DNA of 64,000 bases from Pseudoduganella plicata. GTDB taxonomy: Bacteria > Pseudomonadota > Gammaproteobacteria > Burkholderiales > Burkholderiaceae_D. A program made the translations under genes and the position numbers. Positions 32,469 through 41,875 of the stretch are shown piece by piece. The notes under the pieces were generated by a model that was given only the letters and a program-made list of their open reading frames with translations, was not told where the DNA came from and ran no database searches. The DNA lies in the NCBI RefSeq assembly GCF_004421005.1, contig NZ_CP038026.1, forward strand, positions 5,642,001 through 5,706,000, in the 5' to 3' direction. How positions within the stretch are numbered: the first letter of the stretch is position 1; every line of letters starts with the position of its first letter.

Positions 32469-35300
32469 TCAGCCAGTGTTCCGCAACCCCGCCGCCACCC
32501 CATTGATCGACAGATGAATCCCCCGATGCACGCGCGGGTCGGCCTTGTCCGGATCGGACGACAGCGCGCGGTGGCGCTTGATCAGCTCCACCTGCAGGTG
32601 GTTCAGTGGGTCCAGGTAGGCGAAGCGGTTGGTGATCGAGCGGGCCAGCAACGGATTGCCGGCCAGGCGCTCGGTCGTGCCCGTGATCGACTCCAGGCAT
32701 TCCAGCGTATGCCGGTATTCTTCGCCGATGCGGCGGAAAATGCGCTCGCGCAGTTCCTGGTCCGCCACCAGCTCCGCGTAGCGCGAGGCGATGGCGAGGT
32801 CGGTTTTGGCCAGCACCATGTCCATGTTCGACAGCAGCGTGGCGAAGAATGGCCAGTGCGCGACCATGTCGCGCAGCTGCGCGATGCGCTGTTCGCGCTC
32901 GCCGGCGGCGATCCATTGGCCGATGGCGCTGCCGAAGCCGTACCAGCCCGGCAGCAGCAGGCGGCACTGGCCCCACGAGAAGCCCCACGGGATCGCGCGC
33001 AGGTCTTCGATGCGTTTCGTCGATTTGCGCGAGGCCGGACGCGAACCCAGGTTCAGTTCCGCGATCTCCGCGATCGGTGTCGCGGCAAAGAAGTAGTCCG
33101 TGAAGCCCGGCGTTTCGTAGACCAGGTTGCGGTACGCCTTGTAGGCCAGGCTTGATATCTCCGCCATCACGGCTTCGAAGCCGGCCAGCTGCTCCTGCTG
33201 CGCGGCACCGGCGGGCGGCGGCAGCAGGCTCGCTTCCAGCGTGGCGGCCACTAGGCGCTCCAGGTTGCGCCGGCCGATTTCCGCGTTGGAGAATTTGGAG
33301 GCGATGATCTCGCCCTGTTCCGTCAGGCGTATCTGGCCATTGACGGTGCCTTTCGGCTGCGCCAGGATGGCCTCGTAGCTTGGACCGCCGCCGCGTCCCA
33401 CGGTGCCGCCGCGGCCATGGAACAGGCGCAGCTTCACGCCAGCCTTGGCAAACACGTCGATCAGCGCGATTTCCGCCTTGTACAGTTCCCAGTTGGACGT
33501 CAGGAAGCCGCCGTCCTTGTTCGAATCCGAGTAGCCCAGCATGACTTCCTGGATGCGGCCCTGCTGCTCGACAAGGCCCTTCACCAGCGGCAGCGCCATC
33601 ACTTCTTCCATGATGCCGGCGGCGCGCTGCAGGTCGGGAATCGTTTCGAACAGCGGAATCACCATCAGGTCGGCTGTGGTCGATCCGTCCGCGCCCTGGC
33701 GCAGCAGCCCCGTTTCCTGCTGCAGCACCAGCACTTCCAGCAGGTCGGACACGGTTTCCGTATGCGAGATGATGTAGTTGCGGATCGCACGTGCGCCGTA
33801 GCGCTGGCGGATTTCGCGGCCGGCGCGGAAGATCGACAGCTCCGATTGCGTCTCCGGCGAATACTCGATGTACGGCGAATACAGCAGGCGTGGCTGCGCC
33901 AGTTCGGCCAGCAGCAGTTTCACTTTCGCGTCCTCGTCCAGGCTTGCGTAGGCCGGCTCGCCACCGGCGCGGGCAAACAGCTCGGCGAGCACGCGCTCGT
34001 GCACGTCGGACGACTGGCGCATGTCCAGCGACGCCAGGTGGAAGCCGAAGACGTCCGCCGCGCGTTTCAGGGTCGTCAGGCGCGGGCGCGCCAGCATGCC
34101 GGCGTGGTTGGCTTCCAGCGACGCGATCAGCACCTGCAGGTCGGCCGAGAAGGCCGTGGCATCGGCATACGGTTCGGCATGCCCCACTTCCTTGCGCAGG
34201 ATGTTGGCCGCGCCCAGCGCGCGCGCGGTGGCGGCCAGGCGCGCATAGATGCCGATCAGGGCGCGGCGGTACGGTTCATCTGCGCGGTGGTCGGACTGGT
34301 CGGGCGATGCGTCCGCCAGCGCCTGCAGCTCCGGGCTGCACGACACCATCAAGGTGGAGATCGACAGGTCGGCGCCCAGCGCGTGCGCTTCGTCCAGGTA
34401 GAAGTCAATGATCGTCGTGGCGTGGCGCTGCAGTGCATGCTGCATCGTGCCGGCGTTGACGTTCGGGTTGCCGTCACGGTCGCCGCCGATCCAGCTGCCC
34501 ATCTGCAGGTAGGGCGCGCGGATCTGCGACGGCTGCTCGGTGCCGTACAGGGTGGCGATGTCGTCCTCGATATCGTCGTACAGGCCCGGCACCTCGCGCA
34601 GGAACGTGATGCGGTAGTACGACAGCGCATTTTCAATCTCGTCGGCCACCGTCAGTTTCGTGTAGCGCAGCATGCGCGTCTGCCACAACGTGGCGATGCG
34701 CACGCGCAGCATGTGCAGGTTGGCGGCGCGTTCGCGCGGCGTCAACGGCAGGTCGCGCTCGGCCAGCAGGCGGGCGATATCGTGTTCCGCGTCCAGGATG
34801 GATTTACGCTGCACCTCGGTGGGGTGCGCCGTCAGCACCGGGGAGATCAGCGCGTCGTGGAAGAAGCCGTCCACCGTGTCCTTGTCGACGCCGGCCTCCT
34901 TCAGTTTCGCCAGCGCGTGGCCGATGCTGCCGCGCTTGGGCGCGGAGCCGGCCAGCAGGTGGGCGCGGCGGCGGCGGATATGGTGCTGGTCTTCCGCGAT
35001 ATTGGCCAGGTGCGAGAAGTACGAGAACGCGCGCACGACGGTGATCGTCTGCTCGCGCGTGAGGATCTTCAGCATGCCGTCCAGCTCCTTGGCGGCGCCC
35101 GCGTCGGCCTCGCGGCGGAAGCGCACCGCGGTCTGGCGGATGGTTTCGACAACGGCGAAGACTTCCTCGCCTTCCTGCTCCCGCAGCACGTCGCCCAGCA
35201 GGCGGCCGAGCAGGCGGATGTCTTCTTTCAGCGGCGCGTCCTTGTCACTGGCAGTGGTTTCGTTGTTTTGTTCGTCTGTCGCACTAGCAAAATTTACCAT
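32469..35300 (-). CDS. ppc: Phosphoenolpyruvate carboxylase
   Basis: A 943-residue cytosolic enzyme that carboxylates phosphoenolpyruvate to oxaloacetate to replenish the TCA cycle. The catalytic histidine is H159 in VLTAHPTEVQRKS, and a second signature is GYSDSNKDGGFLTS with the mobile-loop FHGRGGTVGRGGGP. It ends in GVAAGLRNTG, the invariant C-terminus whose asparagine takes part in allosteric control by aspartate. The ATG at 35300 was chosen over an upstream in-frame start because the family's N-terminus is short and variable. It is divergent from hemC. Confidence 0.97.
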   Translation of the reverse strand: MVNFASATDEQNNETTASDKDAPLKEDIRLLGRLLGDVLREQEGEEVFAVVETIRQTAVRFRREADAGAAKELDGMLKILTREQTITVVRAFSYFSHLANIAEDQHHIRRRRAHLLAGSAPKRGSIGHALAKLKEAGVDKDTVDGFFHDALISPVLTAHPTEVQRKSILDAEHDIARLLAERDLPLTPRERAANLHMLRVRIATLWQTRMLRYTKLTVADEIENALSYYRITFLREVPGLYDDIEDDIATLYGTEQPSQIRAPYLQMGSWIGGDRDGNPNVNAGTMQHALQRHATTIIDFYLDEAHALGADLSISTLMVSCSPELQALADASPDQSDHRADEPYRRALIGIYARLAATARALGAANILRKEVGHAEPYADATAFSADLQVLIASLEANHAGMLARPRLTTLKRAADVFGFHLASLDMRQSSDVHERVLAELFARAGGEPAYASLDEDAKVKLLLAELAQPRLLYSPYIEYSPETQSELSIFRAGREIRQRYGARAIRNYIISHTETVSDLLEVLVLQQETGLLRQGADGSTTADLMVIPLFETIPDLQRAAGIMEEVMALPLVKGLVEQQGRIQEVMLGYSDSNKDGGFLTSNWELYKAEIALIDVFAKAGVKLRLFHGRGGTVGRGGGPSYEAILAQPKGTVNGQIRLTEQGEIIASKFSNAEIGRRNLERLVAATLEASLLPPPAGAAQQEQLAGFEAVMAEISSLAYKAYRNLVYETPGFTDYFFAATPIAEIAELNLGSRPASRKSTKRIEDLRAIPWGFSWGQCRLLLPGWYGFGSAIGQWIAAGEREQRIAQLRDMVAHWPFFATLLSNMDMVLAKTDLAIASRYAELVADQELRERIFRRIGEEYRHTLECLESITGTTERLAGNPLLARSITNRFAYLDPLNHLQVELIKRHRALSSDPDKADPRVHRGIHLSINGVAAGLRNTG

Positions 35301-35455
35301 GGTTGTTTCAGTAAAGGGATAGGTGTCGGTGCAAAGGCTTTTGGCCACAGGCTGCAATGGGAGCGCATGCTAAAATTTATGGTTCTATATTCATGCGCGG
35401 GTAACTGGCAGACGCCGGTTGGCGTCGGCAACAGCGAAACTCGGTCGGATTCAGT

Positions 35456-35488
35456 TGAAACTATGCTGAAACTATGCTGAAACTACGT
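35456..35488. repeat. Three 11-bp tandem repeats upstream of hemC
   Basis: TGAAACTATGC occurs twice and then TGAAACTACGT, head to tail, ending 32 bases before the hemC ATG. The period of 11 bases is about one DNA turn. The stretch lies in the 219-base gap between the divergent ppc and hemC starts. Confidence 0.7.
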
Positions 35489-35519
35489 TTTTGAAAGATT
35501 GGTTTTGAATACATCTGAA

Positions 35520-36491
35520 ATGGCAGAGCAGGCCCCCTCCAGACTGGTAATCGCCTCGCGCGAAAGCCGGCTGGCCATGTGGCAGGCCGAACATGTGCGT
35601 GCGCGCTTGTCAATATTATATCCGCTATGTGACGTTACGATTCTCGGGATGACGACGCGTGGCGACCAGATTCTCGACCGCAGCCTGTCCAAGGTCGGCG
35701 GCAAGGGCCTGTTCGTCAAGGAGCTGGAGGTCGCGATGGCCGACGGCCGCGCCGACCTGGCTGTCCACTCGCTCAAGGACGTGCCGATGGACCTGCCGGA
35801 AGGCTTCGCGCTGGCGGCCGTGCTGGAGCGCGAGGACCCGCGCGACGCGTTCGTGTCGAACGACTACGACGGGCTGGGCGACCTGCCGCCCGGTGCCGTC
35901 GTTGGCACCAGCAGCCTGCGGCGCCAGTCGCTGATCGCCGCGCACTACCCGCACCTTGTCGTCAAGCCGCTGCGCGGCAATCTGGATACGCGCCTGGGCA
36001 AGCTGGATCGGGGCGACTACGCCGCCATCATCCTGGCTGCCGCCGGCCTGAAACGGCTCGGCATGGAAGAGCGCATCCGCGCGCTGCTGGCGCCGGAAAC
36101 GAGCCTGCCGGCCGCGGGGCAGGGCGCGATGGCCATCGAGATCGCCCACACGGACACGCCGCGTGCCGATGGCATCGACCTGATGGCGCTGCTGGCGCCG
36201 TTGAACGACGTGGCGACGAGCCAGGCGGTGACGGCCGAGCGGCGCGTGTCGAAAGTGTTCGGCGGCAGCTGCCAGGTGCCGCTGGCCGCGTACGCGACCA
36301 TCGACGCCGGCACGATGCGCCTGCGCGCGATGGTCGCGACGCCGGACGGCAAGCGCGTTGCCAGTGCCGAGGTGCACGGTCCCGCCGTCGATGCCACCCA
36401 GCTGGGCGACCAGGTGGCCGACAAGCTGCGCCAGCAGGATGCGCTGGCCATCCTCGCCGAAGCGAAGGCCGCCGCGGACGGCGCCGCCTGA
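35520..36491 (+). CDS. hemC: Hydroxymethylbilane synthase (porphobilinogen deaminase)
   Basis: A 323-residue cytosolic enzyme that polymerises four porphobilinogens into hydroxymethylbilane in tetrapyrrole synthesis. It has the N-terminal IASRESRLAMWQA, the catalytic aspartate region VHSLKDVP, the arginine-rich TSSLRRQSL and PLRGNLDTRLGKL, and the dipyrromethane cofactor cysteine (about residue 251) in FGGSCQVPLAAY. The ATG at 35520 gives the family start. It is the first gene of hemC-hemD-hemX-hemY, with hemD two bases after the stop. Confidence 0.97.
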   Translation: MAEQAPSRLVIASRESRLAMWQAEHVRARLSILYPLCDVTILGMTTRGDQILDRSLSKVGGKGLFVKELEVAMADGRADLAVHSLKDVPMDLPEGFALAAVLEREDPRDAFVSNDYDGLGDLPPGAVVGTSSLRRQSLIAAHYPHLVVKPLRGNLDTRLGKLDRGDYAAIILAAAGLKRLGMEERIRALLAPETSLPAAGQGAMAIEIAHTDTPRADGIDLMALLAPLNDVATSQAVTAERRVSKVFGGSCQVPLAAYATIDAGTMRLRAMVATPDGKRVASAEVHGPAVDATQLGDQVADKLRQQDALAILAEAKAAADGAA

Positions 36492-36493
36492 GG

Positions 36494-37264
36494 ATGCCGG
36501 GCGCCGTCGTCATTACCCGGCCGCTGGCCCAGGCACTGCCGCTGGCCGCCCAGGTGCGCGCGCTGGGCCGCGATGTGGAAGTGCTGCCGCTGCTGGAGAT
36601 CGCACCGTTGCCCGACCCCTCGGCCCTGGCGGCCACGCTCGCAAGCCTGCGCGACTACGCGCTGGTGGCCTTCGTGTCCCCCAACGCCATCGATGCCGCG
36701 TTTGCCCATATCGAACGCTGGCCGGCCAGCGTCACGCTGGCCGTGCTGGGCGAGGGCAGCCGGGCGGCGCTGGCGGCGCATGGCATCACGTCCGCCGATG
36801 TCGACATCGTCAGCCCGGCCGACGCGGAACGGAGCGACTCCGAACACCTGCTGCAAACGCTCGACCTGGCCGCGCTGCGCGGCCGGCGCGTGCTGATCGT
36901 ACGCGGCGAATCCGGCCGCGAGCTGATGGCCGATGGCCTGCGGGCGGCGGGCGCCGACGTGACCACGATTGCCGCCTACCGGCGCAGCATTCCGGCGCTG
37001 ACACCGGCCCTGCGCGAACGGCTGGCGGCCCTGCTGCAGACGGAAAACGACTGGATCGTCACCAGCTCGGAGGCGCTGCGCGGGCTGCTGCAACTGCTGG
37101 CCGCGATGGAGTCGGATGACATTGTGGCAAAGATGCAACAACAGCAACTGATCGTGCCGCACGCCCGGATCGCCGCCACGGCGCATGAACTGGGGCTGCG
37201 CCGCGTAACGCTGACAGGATCCGGCGACGAGCGCCTGCTCGCCGCGTTACAATCACGCCCATGA
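36494..37264 (+). CDS. hemD: Uroporphyrinogen-III synthase
   Basis: A 256-residue enzyme that cyclises hydroxymethylbilane with inversion of ring D. The sequence is poorly conserved across bacteria, but VVITRPLAQA at the start, FVSPNAIDAAF, VLGEGSRAAL, VLIVRGESGRELMADGL and DWIVTSSEALRGLL mark both lobes of the HemD fold. Position directly after hemC and overlap of four bases with hemX support the call. Confidence 0.93.
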   Translation: MPGAVVITRPLAQALPLAAQVRALGRDVEVLPLLEIAPLPDPSALAATLASLRDYALVAFVSPNAIDAAFAHIERWPASVTLAVLGEGSRAALAAHGITSADVDIVSPADAERSDSEHLLQTLDLAALRGRRVLIVRGESGRELMADGLRAAGADVTTIAAYRRSIPALTPALRERLAALLQTENDWIVTSSEALRGLLQLLAAMESDDIVAKMQQQQLIVPHARIAATAHELGLRRVTLTGSGDERLLAALQSRP

Positions 37265-38451
37265 ACGAACTGCCTACAATTTCGAACACCGCCGACCCGG
37301 CCGCACCGGCTGGCGCCACTGCCAGCCCGCCGGCCGCGTCGCCACCCGTCAGTCCCCCGCCGGTCAGCCCGCCGCCATCGCCTGCCTCCACGGGCGGCGG
37401 CTGGTTGCGCCGTCCGACGTCGATCGCAGTCATCGCGCTGGCCGTGCTGCTGGCCGCGCAGACGATCGGCACGAACCGGCAGATCCGCAACCTGCGCGAA
37501 GAGATGGCGCGCCGGCTGCAGAAGAACGATGCGATGACGGGCGAGGCCGCCCAGCTGGTGCGCGCCACGCAGGATGCGACGAAGGAACTGCAAGTCAAGG
37601 TGGGCGTGCTGGAAGGGCGCCAGCAGGAGGCGCAGGCGCAGCAACTCGCGCTGGAGCAGCTGTACAACGACATGTCGAAGAACCGCGACGAGTGGGCCCT
37701 GGCCGAGATCGAACAGGTGCTGTCGACAGCCAGCCAGCAGTTGCAGCTGGCCGGTAACGTGCCGGGGGCGCTGATCGCGCTGCAGAACGCGGACCGCAGC
37801 CTGTCGCGCTCGGACAAGCCGCAGTTCATCACGATCCGCCGGGCGATCGCGCGCGACACGGAGAAGTTGAAGGCGCTGCCGTCCGTCGATTCCGTCGGCC
37901 TGGCCGTGCGGCTCGACAACGTGATCGCGCAGGTGGATTCTCTGCCGATGCTGAGTGACGCGACGCCGCCGATGGCAGCGGCCGCGCCGAAGAACGCGTC
38001 GGTCCGCAAGGGCGTCCGCGGCAAGGCGGAACCGGTCGAGGCGCCGCCGCCCGCGCAGTCGCCGGATTCGTGGTTGACGCGCGTGCAGGGCGTCTGGACC
38101 GGCTGGACCGGCGAGATGTGGACGGACGTGCGCCAGCTGCTGCGCGTGCGCACCGTGGAAAATCCGGAGGCGATGATGCTGGCGCCGGAACACGCCTACT
38201 TCCTGCGTGAAAACCTGAAGCTGCGCCTGCTGAACGCGCGCATGGCCCTGTTGTCGCGCAACGAGGCCGCCTTCCGCGCCGACCTGCTGGCCGCGCAGGA
38301 AGCGCTGCTGCGTTACTTCGACACGCGCGCCCGCCAGACGCAGACGGTGCAGGCGCTGCTGCGCCAGGTCCAGGGCAGCAATCTCGCCATCGAGATGCCA
38401 ACCCTTGTCGACAGCCTGAACGCCGTGCGCAACTACAAAGCGAAGCCTTGA
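37261..38451 (+). CDS. hemX: HemX-like membrane protein of the heme operon
   Basis: A 396-residue protein with a proline-rich cytosolic N-terminus (residues 10-45), one transmembrane helix (about 55-72, SIAVIALAVLLAAQTIG) and a long, largely alpha-helical periplasmic part with a coiled-coil start (RNLREEMARRLQKND, LEGRQQEAQAQQLALEQL). It matches HemX of enterobacterial hemCDXY operons, often mislabelled uroporphyrinogen-III C-methyltransferase though it lacks any SAM-binding motif. Its role in heme synthesis is not settled. It overlaps hemD and abuts hemY. Confidence 0.88.
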   Translation: MNELPTISNTADPAAPAGATASPPAASPPVSPPPVSPPPSPASTGGGWLRRPTSIAVIALAVLLAAQTIGTNRQIRNLREEMARRLQKNDAMTGEAAQLVRATQDATKELQVKVGVLEGRQQEAQAQQLALEQLYNDMSKNRDEWALAEIEQVLSTASQQLQLAGNVPGALIALQNADRSLSRSDKPQFITIRRAIARDTEKLKALPSVDSVGLAVRLDNVIAQVDSLPMLSDATPPMAAAAPKNASVRKGVRGKAEPVEAPPPAQSPDSWLTRVQGVWTGWTGEMWTDVRQLLRVRTVENPEAMMLAPEHAYFLRENLKLRLLNARMALLSRNEAAFRADLLAAQEALLRYFDTRARQTQTVQALLRQVQGSNLAIEMPTLVDSLNAVRNYKAKP

Positions 38452-38453
38452 CC

Positions 38454-39650
38454 ATGCGTTTTTTCCTCTGGGTACTCGCCCTGATGGCGACGGCCATCGG
38501 CATCGCCGTGACGGCACGTTTCAATCCCGGCAATGTGGTGCTGTTCTATCCGCCGTACCGGATGGACCTGTCGCTGAACTTCTTTGTCGTGCTGATGGCG
38601 GCGCTGTTCGTGCTGCTGTATGCCGTCGTGCGCGCCGTGCGCGCCACGATGCGCATGCCCGCACGCGTGGCCGAATACCGCCAGCGCAAGCGCGAGCGGG
38701 ACGGCAACAAGGGCCTGCGTGATGCATTGAAGGCGCTGTTCGAAGGCCGTTTCGGCCATGCCGAGAAGGCCGCGCTGCGCGCCGCCGAACTGCCGGAAAA
38801 CGCCGGCGTGGCGGCATTGATCGGTGCCCGCGCCGCGCACCGCATGCGCCAGCACGCGCGCCGCGACCAGTGGGTCGCACGCATCGCCGACGACCCGACG
38901 ATGAAGACGGCGCGCCTGATGACGATGACGGAGCTGCTGGTGGACGACCATCAGCCCGAAGCGGCGCTGGCGGCCGTGCGCGAACTGAATGCCAGCGGCA
39001 CGCGCCACATCCACGCGCTGCAATGGTCGCTGAAAGCGGAGCAGCAGGCGAAGAACTGGCCGGAAGTGCTGCGCCTGGTCCGTTCGCTGGACAAGCACAA
39101 GGCGCTGCATCCCGCGCTGTCGACGCGGCTGCGCGAACTGGCCTACACGGATCTGCTGTCCGACAAGACGCACGACGCGGAATCGCTGCTGCGCGTGTGG
39201 TCGACGATTCCCGCCGTCGACCGCGTCAAGCCCTACGTGGCCTGCCGCGCCGCGACGGCGCTCAATGCGCGCGGCCTGCACGACGAGGCGCGCCAGGTGG
39301 CCGAGGAATCGCTGAAGGCCAACTGGGACGAACGTGTCGTGCGTGCCTACCGCGACGCGGCCGCACCGGCCGGCTCGGCCGCGCTGCTGGCCCAGATCGA
39401 GCATTGCGAGGCGTGGCTGGTGGCACGTCCCAACGATGCGGACCTGGCGCTGACGCTGGGTTCCCTGTGCCTGAAGCAGAAGCTGTGGGGCAAGGCGCAG
39501 CGCTACCTGGAAGGCGCGCTGTCCGACGCGACCGATCCCGCCATGGTGCGCGAGGCGCACCTGAAACTGGCGCAGCTGCACGAGGCGCTGCAGCAGCCGG
39601 AAGAGGCGGCCAATCACTATCGCCAGTGCGCGCTGGCGACAATCCTGTAG
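38454..39650 (+). CDS. hemY: HemY-like TPR membrane protein
   Basis: A 398-residue protein with two N-terminal transmembrane helices (about 3-21 and 42-62) and a cytosolic tetratricopeptide region. TPR-like helices include EPEAALAAVREL-type repeats and, near the end, LTLGSLCLKQKLWGKAQRYLEGAL and QLHEALQQPEEAANHY. This is the proteobacterial HemY of the hemCDXY operon, not the protoporphyrinogen oxidase that bears the same name in Gram-positives. It may organise the heme enzymes at the membrane. The ATG follows the hemX stop by two bases. Confidence 0.9.
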   Translation: MRFFLWVLALMATAIGIAVTARFNPGNVVLFYPPYRMDLSLNFFVVLMAALFVLLYAVVRAVRATMRMPARVAEYRQRKRERDGNKGLRDALKALFEGRFGHAEKAALRAAELPENAGVAALIGARAAHRMRQHARRDQWVARIADDPTMKTARLMTMTELLVDDHQPEAALAAVRELNASGTRHIHALQWSLKAEQQAKNWPEVLRLVRSLDKHKALHPALSTRLRELAYTDLLSDKTHDAESLLRVWSTIPAVDRVKPYVACRAATALNARGLHDEARQVAEESLKANWDERVVRAYRDAAAPAGSAALLAQIEHCEAWLVARPNDADLALTLGSLCLKQKLWGKAQRYLEGALSDATDPAMVREAHLKLAQLHEALQQPEEAANHYRQCALATIL

Positions 39651-39713
39651 CCCACAACGTAGCGTTACGCCTGCCGCTGCGCCCATGCGGGCGCGGTGTG
39701 GCCGCAGTTTGGC

Positions 39714-39719
39714 TATAAT
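39714..39719 (+). promoter_or_regulatory. -10 box upstream of ppa
   Basis: TATAAT lies 57 bases before the ppa ATG in an otherwise GC-rich spacer after hemY. No recognisable -35 is found at the right distance, so only the -10 is supported. Confidence 0.5.
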
Positions 39720-39776
39720 TGCGCGACTTGTCTGATGAAATTTGTATAACCACCGAGCTGTATTTAGAGGAAAACC

Positions 39777-40310
39777 ATGAGCCTGAACAAAGTGTCCGCC
39801 GGCCGCGACGTGCCAAACGACTTCAACGTCATCATCGAAATCCCGATGAACGCCGATCCGATCAAGTACGAAGTGGACAAGGAATCGGGCGCCATCTTCG
39901 TCGACCGTTTCATGGGCACGGCGATGCACTACCCGTGCAACTACGGCTACGTGCCGAACACGCTGTCGGCCGACGGCGACCCGGTCGACGTGCTGGTCAT
40001 CACGCCGTTCCCGCTGATTCCTGGCGTCGTCGTGCGCTGCCGCGCCATCGGCGTGCTGAAGATGACGGACGAAGCGGGCCAGGACGCGAAAGTGCTGGCC
40101 GTGCCGGTCGATAAGGTCCTGCCGATCTACAAGCACTGGCAGAAGCCGGAAGACCTGCAGGACCTGCGCCTGCAGCAGATCCAGCACTTCTTCGAGCACT
40201 ACAAGGACCTGGAGCCAGGGAAGTGGGTCAAGGTCGACGGCTGGGAAGGTCCGGAATCGGCCAAGCAGGAAATCCTGGACGGCGTCGCGGCTTACAAGCC
40301 ACAGGCCTGA
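39777..40310 (+). CDS. ppa: Inorganic pyrophosphatase
   Basis: A 177-residue soluble family I pyrophosphatase that hydrolyses the pyrophosphate made in biosynthesis. The active-site signature is DGDPVDVLV, with further metal-binding residues in IKYEVDKESGAIFVDRF, HYPCNYGYVPNTL and KVLAVPVDKV. Length matches E. coli Ppa (176). AGAGGAAAA precedes the ATG, and a strong terminator follows, so it is likely a single-gene transcript. Confidence 0.97.
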   Translation: MSLNKVSAGRDVPNDFNVIIEIPMNADPIKYEVDKESGAIFVDRFMGTAMHYPCNYGYVPNTLSADGDPVDVLVITPFPLIPGVVVRCRAIGVLKMTDEAGQDAKVLAVPVDKVLPIYKHWQKPEDLQDLRLQQIQHFFEHYKDLEPGKWVKVDGWEGPESAKQEILDGVAAYKPQA

Positions 40311-40332
40311 TCGGTTTCGGTTCAGCGAGAGA

Positions 40333-40356
40333 GGCACCCTGCGGGGTGCCTTTTTT
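40333..40356 (+). terminator. ppa terminator
   Basis: GGCACC, loop CTGCGG, GGTGCC and six T residues, 23 bases after the ppa stop. Confidence 0.9.
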
Positions 40357-40484
40357 GTCGCCGGTCTATTCCGGGTGCGGGACGTGTCGGGGGCTGGCCT
40401 TCGCGCCCCGCGAATACTGCGTGAGCTTTCGCCCGTCGCGGGCGCGCCGCCGGCATGAAAATCCTGGCAGAAGGACCTTCGGAT

Positions 40485-41099
40485 TCAGAACCGGATCCCG
40501 ACATTTACCTTGACTGCATTTGCATTTGAATCGCCCAGGCTTTTCAAGCCTCCGCCATGGCTACCGTATTCAACGCCTATCCACATCCGCTCATTCATCT
40601 TGAGCTTCACGCCGACGCCGGTATATAGCCCGGTTTGCGCTTTTCGATCATCCGTCGTTGTCTCGCTGTAGGCTATCCCGACCTTCCCATAAGCGGAAAG
40701 CCGATCGGTAATTTCCCCGCTGTATTTGATCGCCGCGTGAGTGCTGGAGCCGTTCGCGCCAAGAGCCCCGGCAGTGTCACCCGGGTCGCGCTCGTTGACC
40801 CGGTGAAAGCCCCGGTCGAACAAATTCACGTAGCCAGCCTCAAGCGCCCAGTTCGGCGACAGCTCAACGCCAATCAGCAGTCTCGGATCGGTCTTGAACA
40901 TTCCCTTGTAGAGGCGGTCGTTGGAATTCTCAGCCACGCTCCTGCCATAGATACGCGCACGCGGTTGCCACGCCTTTTCGGCCGGCGTCGACGTCCTGCC
41001 GAGGCGATCGTGAAAATCGGTCGACTGCTCGCCGAACTGCGCCTGCGCACCGCCCATGACGAGAAACGCAAGAGCAAGTATGGAGTGGATGAGTTTCAA
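40485..41099 (-). CDS. Small outer-membrane beta-barrel protein
   Basis: A 204-residue exported protein with a signal peptide (ILALAFLVMGGAQA) and alternating beta-strand segments typical of an eight-stranded barrel (LLIGVELSPNWALEAGYVNL, LSAYGKVGIAYSETT, TGVGVKLKMNERMWIGVEYG), ending in the aromatic VNVGIRF. It resembles OmpA/OmpW-like surface antigens; no ligand can be named. The start codon is TTG: AGGAGG lies five bases before it and no ATG gives a signal peptide. It ends 129 bases past the ppa terminator on the other strand. Confidence 0.75.
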   Translation of the reverse strand: MKLIHSILALAFLVMGGAQAQFGEQSTDFHDRLGRTSTPAEKAWQPRARIYGRSVAENSNDRLYKGMFKTDPRLLIGVELSPNWALEAGYVNLFDRGFHRVNERDPGDTAGALGANGSSTHAAIKYSGEITDRLSAYGKVGIAYSETTTDDRKAQTGLYTGVGVKLKMNERMWIGVEYGSHGGGLKSLGDSNANAVKVNVGIRF

Positions 41100-41232
41100 A
41101 AAAACCTCCTATGCTGGCAACCCCATGGCGAAGCGTGAGAACCCTCGAACCGCCATTATGCGGCGAAACACAGCATTGGGACGATAGGCGTGCGGCGTCA
41201 GTTGCCGAGAGAATGTTACCAACATTTACACC

Positions 41233-41652
41233 TCACGTATCCCGCATCCAGTCTGCTGCGGTACGGCGCGGCAGACTGACGACCCAACGATACGGACACT
41301 GTTCCCCGCAGTCCGCGACGAGCGCCGCCGCGCCACCGGGCGAGCCGCGCGACAGGCCGAATCGGGGCAGGGCGCCCGTGTCTTCGTACAGCTGCTCCAC
41401 CAGATATTCCATCGGTGGCGCGAGATGCTGCTGTGGTCGGGGATCGCATGTGTACCCACACGAAGATCAGTGCCTTGCACCGGTCGCGCTTCAGCGGGCG
41501 GTGATATCGTCGATGGCGCAATCGATGCGGAAGCTGGGACTGGCGTTTCCGTGGCGCCGGGTGCGCGGGATGGCCAACCCTGGTCGTCGAATTCGATGAT
41601 GTGCAGCGTGGGGCCGGACCGGCGCGGCCTGACAATCTCCGGGATGTCGCAT
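41233..41652 (-). pseudogene. Decayed coding patch, unknown family
   Basis: Two short frames in the same phase are separated by stops. One is a 53-codon frame from an ATG at 41652 with AGGAGG four bases upstream, ending at 41491 (…SFRIDCAIDDITAR). The other is a 59-codon frame from 41412 to 41233 (MEYLVEQLYEDTGALPRFGL…). Their codon use is gene-like. GLSRGSPGG in the second frame resembles a GxSxG nucleophile elbow of an alpha/beta hydrolase. In a neighbouring phase CKALIFVWVHM looks like a hydrolase beta-strand. I read this as a gene broken by stops and shifts, but cannot name it. The remaining 41100-41875 shows nothing else firm. Confidence 0.3.
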
Positions 41653-41875
41653 GCTTCCTCCTGTGCCCCGACCCCTGATTCACGATGGTCGCTTCGCTTG
41701 CGGAACGCAAGCGGCGAGGACGCGGCCGTCCCGTTGCCGCACCACCGCGGCCACACTTAGCGCATGAGCAAATGCGGCGCGGCCGAATAAGGTCATGCGA
41801 ATTGCTTCGTGGTGCCGCTGCCGGCCTCTCCCTATGATGGGTCCTCCAACGAGCGACGCATCCACGAGGAGGAAT

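Noticed and set aside
33417..35480. 687-codon open frame antisense to ppc
   Set aside because: It mirrors the codon structure of ppc on the other strand. In high-GC genomes with G/C-ending codons the complementary frame lacks stops. The translation is rich in Arg, His, Gln and Val with no domain.
41226..41756. 176-codon minus-strand frame as a gene
   Set aside because: Its translation is Ser/Arg/Pro/Cys-rich and unlike a folded protein; the coding-like signal lies in another phase, broken by stops.
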